64,000 nucleotides of DNA from Sarcocystis neurona (taxonomy: Eukaryota; Apicomplexa; Conoidasida; Eucoccidiorida; Sarcocystidae): the NCBI GenBank assembly GCA_000727475.1, contig KL647295.1, positions 2,378,476 through 2,442,475 of the forward strand, given 5' to 3'. The notes beneath the pieces are model-generated. The model searched no databases. It worked only from the letters and a program-made list of their open reading frames with translations, and was not told the origin of the DNA. Position 1 is the stretch's first letter. Every line of letters starts with the position of its first letter. The position numbers and the translations under genes are program-made. Shown here in pieces: positions 51,501 through 63,500 of the stretch.

Positions 51501-54500
51501 TATCACGCCCGTGCGTGTCAATAGTAATCATGCACATGACTTTCTGCCTCATTGCGGGTGTGAGCTCTCCTTGCACTAATTTGATAGTATCAGTAAGCTC
51601 CCCAATGTGCGCGTCTAGAGCCGCCTGCATGGCCTCGGGATGCCCCTGGGAAGCAGCAAAGCAAGTCAAACCGTACCCCCGTCGGCAAGTTCCATGTGCA
51701 GTGGAATAATATGGCGGGACGAACGCAGGAGAAGCGGACGGCATAGATTTGGCACTATCATTCAAAATACTTTCGAATGATGAGGCTGGCTGCAGCGAAG
51801 CCCTCAAGGGCTCATACGAGGACGCTCGGCAGCCGTTACGTGCAGTGGAATAATATGGCGGGACGAACGCAGTAGACGCGGACGGCATAGATTTGGCATT
51901 ATCATTCAGAATACTTTCGAATGATGAGACTGGTTGCAGCGAAGCCCTCAATGGCTCATACGAGGACGCTCGGCAGCCGTTTCTAAAGGATGCCGACGAT
52001 TCTGCAATCCTGCGAAAAAATTTCCTTCGTTGAACGCTGATTTCTGGCAGCAGAACCACTCGACAGCTCAGTCCACAGTTTCGAGAGACGCACACTTTGT
52101 GCGGTGGTGACGAACAAGAGTGGTACAAATGAGCTGTTTTGCCGACACATCACACTACCAGCTGGTTACGTGTTGCACACGGGATGCGTTGTGTACAATG
52201 GACAGGACGAAATTGACCCGAAAGACCAGTGAAGAACGATAAACTAAACAGCTGACACACATTCTGGATTTGTTCGAAGGCGATTTCCACTTGCATCACC
52301 CAAACGGCCATATTGACCAGCAGGGTCACTTGAGCAACAGGATCTTGCATAATCCATTCCAGCCTGGAAGGTAGGCTCCATCGATCTTTTAAAGACTTTT
52401 TCACGTATTCCTTCAGAGTGCTCCTCATAACGCCGATGCAGTCTTTCAAGTAGGACTCAACCTGGACACAAGGAGGGACATAGGCGGTGGCGAACTGAGG
52501 GTGAGCCTGTGCAGCGGCCGTACGTCAGAAAAGCGTGAGTTACGTAGATATGGGAGGTGTGCTCATGAAGAATGGAGAACGGCAAAAAACAGTTGACACA
52601 TATATAGAAGAACATCCTTCTCTGGAACATGGAGCCAGTACAAAGAGTGGTGCCTCGGTAGATCGGAATCTCAGGCTATCAACGTAAAACAGGAGAGGGC
52701 AGCCTTTCTGTCTGCATGGTAGGCACGGCTTTTTCTCGGCCTGTCACAAGCCCATTAAATCCACAATTCACAATGTAGAAGACACCTACTTGGCAAAACA
52801 TATGCGTACACTGCACACGCATCGCAGCGCGTGTGTGTTTGCAGGGAAGCTTCCGCTACTGGAGCTACGGTAAACGACCCTATGTGGGCAGTGAAAGTGG
52901 CACTGGAATATCCTGTCAGTCAACGACGAAGTACCCGACGGGAACGAGTGCACGCGAAGCCAAGCAGCGGCGAGCGTTGTCTCTGCCAGTTTACCTTCCC
53001 ATTTAAAGGCAGTGCCTCGAAAAAAGGGACTTTCTCCTTCCCTACACATGACTCCATCCCGACGGCAGTAGGGCGAGCACCGCCCTGGTCGTCTTTCAAT
53101 GAGGACGATCGATATTCGAGTTCAAACGTCTGTATGGCTTGAAACACCTTCGACATATGCTGCATAATCTTTTCTGGGCAATTTCCGTTGGAAAGAATGT
53201 CGAGCAGGTCGATAGCGGAAACGAAGTAGAAGCGAGGAAATGATACTCTTTTGCTGTCCATGAACTCATTCAACGCCTTTTCGCAGACACTTAGCTGCTG
53301 CTGAGCTGCGTCAAGCCTCTGCAAAATCTGATGCGCTGAGCAGAAATCCTTGATTACGGGCCGTTCTCTCCCGACTTGAAGTATAGCTTTCACATCTGCG
53401 TCAATGTGCCTGAACCGCTCCGCCTGTTCCGGTAACTCTTTCTTCACTTCTTCCGAGTCAATGAACAAGTTTTCCAGGAAGCTCCAGGAGCGCTGAACAT
53501 CTCTCAAAACCTGCGTAACCTCTGATATGTTCGACAGCGTCTTCTGCCAAGTCATTACCTCAGTCTCAAAGGTGACGAAAAACCTGTAACGGAGCAAAAT
53601 CGCAGCAGCGAAGCGTGTGTTCCACTCAAAGGCGGTCAAACGCTCTAAAAAACTTGTGTTTGAGGATCGGTACCGTTCTTTGCTCCAGTGCATGTTTTTG
53701 CGGTCCATCCCTGTGCAATGCGCACGCTGGGTGAAACTGCGCGGAACTGCCTGCCACGTTGTCGACGGCTGTCAGTCGAGGGCAGCGGACTTCTACCCGT
53801 GCGCAAGTTCAGCAAAAGAAACGGAAGACGCATACTACGCATCTAGGCCGTTGGCTCTTATCAGGTCAGACAGCCTCTGAATTTACCTAGACGTGATCAT
53901 GTTTTGACACTGCACAAGGTGATCCTCGAGCATTTCAAACTGTTCTTCTGCTGTGTTGAGGAGCACCACATCTGTTTCTTTGTGCCGTTCTTCATCAAAT
54001 CGAGCTACGCTCCAGGTGGCCTCCAGCGTATTCAGCGTCTTCTCCATGACAGCTTCTTGCTTCGCCTACATTCAGCAAACCCAAGCATTTGGACACACAT
54101 GGTACCAAAGCGCCGGAGATAGGCGCTGTCAGTTTTCCTCCCGCAGCTATGTCGCTCTCGCTCTCTACCGCTACTTACTGGTGACTGCAAGGCTGGAGTC
54201 TCACCCCTTGACGACCGCAGCAGTCGCTTTAGTGCTGCACACATATACGTCATACTGAATTTTATCTACTCCGAAGTCGATGCAAAAGGAGCGCCGGAGA
54301 ACTAGGGAAGGGTCTCACTATGAAACTGCTCCCAGAAGTGCTCTCTCGGGCCACTTCGTCGAACTGCTTACTTACATTGGCGACTTACATCGACACGACA
54401 TCATGTGGACCTCTGAGCGCCTGCTTACTTTATCAGTAATCTCCTCCACGGACCCTTGAGTAGTCCACAGCTGCAGCTGCTCAATGCTGCGCAAAGGCAT

Positions 54501-57500
54501 GTCGATTGTGATGTCCAGCTTCTGTCCCCCCAAAGCAAGCAGCTCGTTCCAGTGCCTGTCACGCATAGACCCGTCGCGGAGCTCTCCAACGAGAGGAATA
54601 AAAACCATCCATCGCTTTATTGTCTCGTGGAGGCCAAGGAAGGCATCGCACTTGCGGTCAATCTGACAAGCAGTTGTCGGCCACACAGTCAAACCGGCGC
54701 ATCAAGAAAGCCATAGTGGCAACCACGCGCACGTCCTTTTCGGAGCTATCGTCGCCATGCACAAACCCAGACGTCCTCCGTTACTGCTGACACGCAATCA
54801 AAGCAGGAGGTGCGCTGAAGCACTCTTCTGCCGTCCGGACAGAAGATGGTCTTAGAACTTTTCTTGTGAAGGCTATTATTTCCTAGAAGTGCCTCCTTGG
54901 CCAGAAGTCGACAAAACGCGTAGAAGCACAACCAAACTCTTTGATAGACAGTGCCTCTTAACGTGACACAGGACACCCTTTTCAACCATTGTGTTATCCT
55001 ATGCTGGTAGCCGGATGCGAGTCCGTATGCACGTGCGTGACGAAAATTGAAAACTGCGCTCAGCACAGTGATTCACAACTCAAGCTAGCTAACCTATCGC
55101 TCCCAAGTGCTGCACCCGCAACAGTCCACCAAATTGCGCTTCCCTCCCCTTGGAATGCCGGAAGTCTCAACTTAGGTGCTTCACAAGCACACGCGTGAGG
55201 CTCTGCTCTCCGACGCCGTGCAGTGCTACAGACATATGTGTGCAAGCCGCTCACGTCTAAAGTTTTCGTATCCTTTTGAAGCTGTTTGACGTCTTGCTCA
55301 ATGTTAGGGGCGTCCACGTCGCACCAGCGTAGACAGAGGAGCTGCTCAAACTTGAGCAAGCAGGTCTCTGCGTAATCCCAGAAACGGCGGGCGCTGCTAA
55401 GTTCTTCCCTCATCTGCTGGAGACACGCCTTCGTGGTGGTAAGCTCCTCGGGATACCCAAAACTGGTTGCAAGGGTTTCCAGTTCCTGTGCAACGTCACG
55501 ACGCACGGCGCCCGCGCATGGCCCCCCCAACCTAGTGAGAATCTCCGCTCATGAGAAAATCAGTCGTGTTATCGAATGAGGTATCGATGGACCACGACGC
55601 TGCGCAAGTGTCTGGAGGTGTGAGTCCACACCCGTAACTCTGTGCGCACTGATACGACATGAATAGGTTTGCCGGTCAACTCTTGCAGTCTTCTCCTCGT
55701 TGCACGATTAAGTTGAAACAACACTAGATGTTGGAAGAGACGCAGATACACGTGTGTGCCTACACATATGAGCGTTTCCTGTGGGATGCAGTAAAAACGA
55801 TACCCTCGCTCATCCCCCATACAGAGGTACCACGGCAGAGCATATCTTGACGTTTTCTGTAAAGTTCTTCCTGGAGGTGCAGGGAGGGTTAAAAGCGTGT
55901 CCCATCTGCTTACTGCTACAGTTTTATCGTACTCTCCGACGGCCTCTTCAACTTGTTCAATTCGTTCTCTGGATTTCTCTACGCCAGTAGCGTAGCTGAA
56001 AAAAGTTTCGCTTCTCAAGCTGCTTTGTCTCTCCTTCACGAGTATTTCAAACTCTCTTATCTTCTTCTTAGTTTTAACGGACTCCGTGTTGGATAAACCT
56101 TGCAACTCCTTTTCCCGCTTCTTGACCACGCGCCTGCAGGTAGAGGAAGCGAAGTAGTTCCCGTGGCGGATTCGGCAACACACAGTGACCCTGCTGTTCA
56201 GACGCTTCTCTGTGCATCCTCCCCCTCAAACACAGGACACCAGGTAGACCTGTATAGAGGGCGCAGTCCTGATGCACACACAGATGAAGTCCCTGGAGTG
56301 TTACGCTTTGATGAGCACGCACGGATACCCAGACGCTTCTCTGTGCATCCTCCCCCGCAAACACAGGACACCAGGTAGACTTGCATAGAGGGCGCAGTCC
56401 TGGTGCACACACAGATGAAGTTCCTGGAGTGTTACGTTTTGATAAACACGCAGGGATAGTACACACCTCTCAATAGAACGGTAAGCAAGAACCTCCCCCG
56501 TAAGTGGTGAAGTGTTTGCTTAGCCGGACACATACCGTAAGCGAGATTATCCTCGCAAGGCTGCTAACTTACTCGAGACTATTGAGTTTGGTTGTTACAT
56601 TTTTAAGCGCCCGAGCGTTAGTATCCGTATTGATCCCCAAGCCACTCAAGGAGACGAGAATAGCGTGCAACGTTTCGCGCTGAAGAAGGAGTCGAGTCTT
56701 CTGTTTCTCCATTTCCGCGATGTGATACCGAGCGGTCAATAGTGTCTTCACATCTTCAGCCTTGACGGTCGTCTAAGACATAAGACGCAGAAACAGTAAA
56801 GTTGCCCCACGTTGAAAAAAAACGTCGGGTCAAAAAGCGATGTTCGTCCTGTCCGGGGTGTCTGGTACAGTGCACAATACTCCCAGAGGCAGGTTTGACA
56901 GGCGGCAACTGGCAACAAAGGAATTTTCGGGGAACCCTTGATGCCCCGTACAGCGGCTTGCACGCATAGGTAGGAGGGTAAGCAGCACAGTCCGACATTA
57001 AAGCTCAAACGGGATGCAGCTGTGCCTCCGAATATGTGTCCGTCCACAGTTCTCGTGTATTCGAGTGTCACTGGCACACAACGTGCAAAATTGTTGTCAC
57101 AGCACAGGAGAATGCCTTTAACTCCTGAAGCGGCTGACAACGTAAGAAAGAACTATGTTTCTGAGATATCCATCACGCAAAGAGGTGTCTGATACCTGCA
57201 CGCCTGCTTCAGTTTGAGCGTGGAACGTGTCCATATCAGCGAGGGTGTGAGAGATATAGGTCGTCACTAGGGGTCCAGCCATATCGTTGGCCCGATTCTT
57301 TGCCTTATCAACAAACGATGCGTGGAATGGAGATCCTCGAATCGGTTCTGGCTCTTGATCTCCTTCCAGAAAGAAGATCTCCACAAGTGTCTCGCCTGCG
57401 ACCTTCGCGTGGTATCTCGCCGTGTATGTGCCGTTATCTGCATCAACAATCTCCGCCGGAAGCTGCAACGCCTGCGACGCCACGCAGAAGGCAGGAGGAA

Positions 57501-60500
57501 AGGAGGAGCGTACGATGCAGCAGGCGACAATGCATTCTTCGTTAACGACGGTGGCTCGAATTCTGTGGTAAAGACCTGTCGCAACTCAGAAAGCGTGTAG
57601 GGTAGCAATGTGGCATATTGCGCAAATTGCTGTCGTACGTACCCAGTTAGAGTAGCTGGTAACAGGGGTAGATTTATCACTCCGCTGTATGCCTGCGGCT
57701 AACAGCGTATACCATTTTCCACTATCAACACAGGTGATATCTGAGAGGTATGCCACACCCCACCTCCGATCCATCTTTTGGTCGGTGCGTGATGACAACT
57801 TTAAATGCGTCGTTCCCAGAAGTCCTGTTCTCTCCTTGGCCGTTGCGAGCTTGGATGACGAACATAGTAGGGGTTGCTGTCGACCCTTCGGGCAGCAAAC
57901 CAGGGCCGAAAGCAAGAGTTTGGGAGGCAACAGTGTTGTTGTAGAAAGAAAAAGTTGCCCACGTCGTGGTGAAGTCCTTTGCGCCAATTTTGACGTGAAC
58001 TTCACACTCCTTGCTTCCTGATATATATTCAGAGTAAAAACCCCCAAAACGGCATTTGATCCGGAGGCGTAGGACAAGCGAAAAACATTGGGTGTTCGTT
58101 ACAAGGTTTGCTACAGACCTGAAATGGTGTGGACCTGCAGACTGTGCAATAGACTTGTGCTGTGCAGCTGCACGGCTCTGCAGGGTTACTAAGCGAAACG
58201 GCTCCTCAACCGTAGCCCCAGCACATGCTAAATCAATGCGAGGTATCAAAGTGTTGCCTATGGATTGTTGCCGCCGCACGCCTGGAAGAAGAGTCGTACA
58301 CTGGGAAGCACGGCAACTTTAACTGCTACACAGCGGCAGTAGAAGGCAAAACAATTATTCTGAAAGCACAAAACTTGTCAGTATGTCGTAAAGCAAGGCG
58401 GACAATTGTCTCCCCCCCCTGAGCGATGAAGCAGCACAGACAAAGGCGCGCAACACATTCGACAGGCTGATTCACGGTTCATGGTAGTCCTGCACAGAGG
58501 CTGCTGCCGCTGCTGGCCTGTTACGACAAGCGACTAAATAGATGTTGCTGCTTCAGCAGGTGAGAGGTTTCCGCTCCTGAAAGGGAGTCATCTAGCCGAT
58601 GAATGCAGCCTCACCAATTTCTCCTCGGACGCAGGTAGTTTGAGCGGAGATCTCGGTGGGGCTCACGAACTGAGCCGGCACGTCTACGTGGTGGTCGTGA
58701 TGCTGGAAACGCACAGTTATATTTCCATCGGAGAAGCCTGCTCCTTTGATTGTTACGAGCGTATTACCGCTTACGGGCCCAAGGTTCGGGGTGATGCTCG
58801 TTACAGCGTACGGCGGGCCTACTATGGATGAAACGTTCAGAGCCCACAGGTCGTCCATCCAGTGGTCTGTCCTGTACAGGAGACGCAGTAAGACGAACGA
58901 CGACGAAAGCAAACTACTGGAAGACACAGGCGCATTCGGACAGAAATAGCCATTACGGCGTTGTGTTATCCTGCGCGTTGGCGTTCACCAAAATAGAGCG
59001 ATACAGGTACACACAGTGCACCAAACGCAGGCTGACAGATTGTATGCTGTAGGGCGGCAGAAGCTGAGTAAGAATGCGTAGTGCACCAAACGCAGGCTGA
59101 CAGAATGTGTGCTGTACGGCGGCAGAAGCTGAGTAAGGACGTGTAGGTCGAGTCTGAGGTACCCCGAGTATCTCGTAAAAAGCGACCTGGTACGTTTGGA
59201 CTTGATGCGGTACTCTTCCGTGGATATAGTTCTGATGGGTAGATCCACGTCAACAGACGTTTAAACACGCATGGAAGTATGGCTATCTGGTTTCCTGTGC
59301 AGGATACAGTACTGACCGGACAGCCTCGTAGCTTTTAATGCTATAGTGAGAATACGTCACATTTCACTTCCAGTGGACGATAACACTTCACTGTCTCACC
59401 GTCTTTTTCCCTTTGTGCACTGCTTACTCAAACACGATAGAATACGACGTCGGAAAAGGTGGGCAGCTTACCAGCCCCCGAATAGGATGAGAAGAGAGTT
59501 TTCAGAATCGTAGCATATGGCTGCGCGCTCCCTTGCCTGCGGGGCAAGTTTTGTTGACCCTTCAGATTTAGGTGGTACGTCGGCGTGATTCACACTCGCG
59601 ACGCTCATTTTATGCTCCAGTGTGTCGGCTTTGCTTATCTTCTTCTTTGGCTCCTCCAGAACTGGGCGCTCCCAGGACTTCGTTTTTCCTAGTGTTAGCA
59701 CTCCGACGTCGTTTAGCAGTTTCCCACAGCACCTTCCCTGCGCATCCTCTGTCTCCGTGCCACAGCCGCCGAAAATAAACAGCTTCCAGTGGGGAATCGC
59801 CTCTACGACCTGATATCCGAAATTCCACCGGGGTGGACTTCCATGCCAGGGCATGTCCACGTCCGACCTGCCAAAAAGGAGAAGTAACGCAACCGTGGAG
59901 GGGACCGAATTCGACACAGGCCCGTCGATTTTAACAGGCAATCGGGTCGATGCAGACGCATAGAAGCATTTTCGAAAGTACAGCAGACTTGAAGGTGCTA
60001 GAGTGCAGATGCGAGGAAGATCAGTTATGCTTTCAAACACAATGCGCTCTTCACTTTGTGTCAGGGGGGGAACCAGGCTGCGTGCATCGCTGCTACATCT
60101 CCTCCTCTCTGGAATTTCTAGCTTACAAAGATCTACGGCTCCCAATGGAAAGCGTATCCGGATAACGTCGAGTATACATTTGTGGAAAGACGCTCAAACG
60201 ACTCGTTGCCTGTGTCCGAAACATTCTGCCTAATACACCACTTGATACAATCACAGATGGGCTTTACCAGTCGTTGGTCACCAGGTCGTACGCGAAGAGG
60301 TCATTGAACTGCGTTTCTGCGTTCCAGCCTGCAAAAACAAGGGCGTGCAGGAACAAACCAGCAGACTTTTAAAAAGGCTACACCTTTCCGCCGCTTGACC
60401 TCTTCGATACAAGTGTACGTAAAAAGCCCTCCCCGCGCCAATTCGTTTACACATGTCGGATGTGTGCGCTTCACGTGCCACCTGATCACAAGTGGGTGCA

Positions 60501-63500
60501 GGCGGGAGGTGGGCTTGCAGAGTTGTTACCCAGGAGCTCGACGGTTCCTAACTACTACCTGAGTGACACGAGATAGGCAGAGCCTTAGTGTGAAGAGGCC
60601 TCCTATCTGCGGAACTACTACAGTGGGACCCCGTCAAGTCGGAATCATATACATATATATATATATGTATATATATATATGTATATGGCGCCGTGGACTT
60701 CAACGTGAACAGAATATTCTGAAATCGCGTACCTCCGAAGACAAACAGCTGATCTCCCTGCAGTAAAGCGCAGTGCCCGCACCTGCGTCCATTTCACCAA
60801 AACAGCGCACTGATCCAAAAGTGCACAAGCATTTGGAAAAAAAAATGTACGCAGGAACAAAAACACACAGCTACACTTAAAGTAAACTTGGCTAGGCACT
60901 GACTGGAGAGACTTTACACCGCAGACGATTAGGCCTCCTCGATATTGAGCAGGCAGATTGCCCGACCAGAAGACACGGGAAGCAAACAGCAGTCTTGTTA
61001 CATTTCAGCAATGGTTGCCCTCCAACGGAGTTCAAAGGAGGATTAGAGTTGGAGCACCTCGACTTCTGCTTATAATTACTACATGAAAATGCTAGCTGCA
61101 TGTGGGTTCTTGTCAAACAGAGGTGCACTAGGAAACTTGTGTCGTCTGGACTTGAGATGAAAACCTTACCTTGGAGATGGAGCATTTCCGGTATACTTCA
61201 TCTCTGTCCATTTCTGCTGTTTCAAGTCAAGAACCCATACATCATTAAAGGTTTTTCTCGCATACTTTGGGCCTCCGTGTCCGCCGAATACTACAATACG
61301 GGGTCCCTCAGGGCTTCTCCACACTGCCGTTGTATGACTGCAACGCTCTGCTGGGCAGGACCGTTGTGCAATCTCCAGCGCACTTGTTTCTGGTACCAGA
61401 TCACGGCAGATAACAGTACAGACCTCTTCCAGACTACTAAGAGCGTTTTTTTGTCTTCTAACACCGTAGCGAGCATTTGCGCAGTTAAGCAGAGTACCCC
61501 TGATGCGCCACTAGTAAAGGACGGCTTTGGTCTACCAAGTCACGAGATAAGGAATGCTACGCATGTTTCAGGTCCGCGTTGGGTTCTGCCCAGTGTATGT
61601 TTTCCCATGTCATTCAATGCACCTTTCCTACTGTGAAGCTTTGTAACCATCAGAAACAGTAATGTTGAGGTGAAAGACTGGGGCGGACGCCTACGCTGTG
61701 CGGCGCGTTAAAATTCTTTTGGCAGAGAACGAACGTACTACACTTATTTGAGTCGTACCGTCGTCATCAGTGGGGAGATCTTCCATCGCAACAAGCTGCG
61801 AGATGCAGTTTATAAACTGTTCGCGTTCAGCGGACGCAGCCTGAGGAAAGGAAAATTATCAGACGCACGTCTCCTTGCTCTGCTGTACCTTTTCAGACGG
61901 ATATTGCATGTTTTTTCCTCCACAGGATGAAGAGCACATGTCATCGGAGTAGTGTAGAAGCAGGAAAGCATTTGATTTTCCACTCTCGGCACTGTTTGCA
62001 AATGTTGCGTGTGAAGACGTTAGCTTCGTATGTGTCATTTTGCTCAAGTCCGCAATCCGCGGGCGGACTTCTGCTAGTTTTGTCAGTGCGGATACGTGTC
62101 TACCTACGGGTGAGCAGTAAAAAGGACAACCTCAACTGTGAATGGAGGAGTCGCAGGTGAAAGAAGCGGTTCTTACGTTCTGAATTATGTTGGATAGTAG
62201 ATTGGAAAGGACAGGGGTGCTGCAGAAGGGATACGAATGCGACAGGGCCCATGTTTATGAGCTTTCTGTGGATTTTCGCGTAAAGAGTGTCACACAGAAT
62301 AGGGCCCTCTATGGTGAGCAAGGGCGGGGGATACTGCAGTTGCCTCTGCCACTGAAGGGTGCTTCTTTTCACGGTGTAAAGGAACAATTTTTTCAGTCAC
62401 GGAGGCGGATTTGCGAGATGTGTTCCAGTGATGGGATTGACTCCTTACGTGCTGCCCCTCTGCCTTCCAAGCCCTCCCGACCTGCAGGGTTCATCCAACC
62501 GCAAAAACAAGGTTAGCCGCGTGTCCCACTGCAGTCACAAACGTGGTCGCGCGATTCGTACGGCGGCAACGATTCTGGTGACCACGACCTGTTGCAGGTA
62601 AACTCAGAATATATTGAACGAGGAAACGGGCAGCGGTAAGCGTGTAGTAATTCTGCAATATGTTCCTGTTGGTGTACCGACTTACGGCCTCTGTATCTCT
62701 TCGGTCTGCTTGTGAACAGAGAACACACACGCAAAAAACCTTGCCTGATTCGTTTCTATGTAGTTTGTCTGCACAGTGTAGTCCTTACTGTCGGTACCGT
62801 CTCACTAGGTAGAAGTGTAGAGGTGATTCACTGGAGAGTGCAGACTTGTGTTTCCTTGTCGACCGACGTACGACAATTAAACTCGTCTACGTGCAAACGA
62901 GTCCCCAAGATGTGAACATATCTACCGTAGCTGCGTTTAAAGCAGTAGGCGCGTGTGTAGGCCTCCACACACGACTGGGATGAGAAAACTGCTCACGAGA
63001 AGGTATCACGGTAATGTTCGGATACGTTATTATGCACGTGGAGACGGGTGGCCTAAGGGAACTACAGCTGTTTTTACTTTCAAGGGTTCTCCAAGACACA
63101 TTATGCGTCGAAAGGCCAGTTGCTCTGCAGGAAAAAACAAGAGAAGCAGCAGGCGGGAGAGACACGAAATCGAACGCGATCGTTTTGAAGACCTCCGCTC
63201 TCGTCGTACTCAAAGGTTGGACTTGATGCTCCAGGCATCATAGCACATACGCTTGTGTATGTTGTGAGTGTCAATTAATCTTCCATGAAGAGCATAGAGG
63301 CGTCTTTGTACCCACGCTGCTCCATGTTACAATGGGCCGCTAGTTCTGCCGCTACTGTCCGCTCGTCAGTGTGAGTACTGAGCTGAAACACCGCAGAATC
63401 AATACGATCCGGCGTGCCCGTGTGCGCTACGTGCAGAGTTGTTCGTGTTGTCACATGTACAGAGCGGCGTCGTTCGGTGTGCCTACCAACAGACACGCCT

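Noticed and set aside
54066..54428. Possible small extra dynein exon ([15 protein letters not shown]) between tail and linker
   Set aside because: Exon 54662-54429 joins directly in phase to 54065-53887 to give conserved [18 protein letters not shown], and the candidate has no phase-compatible donor.
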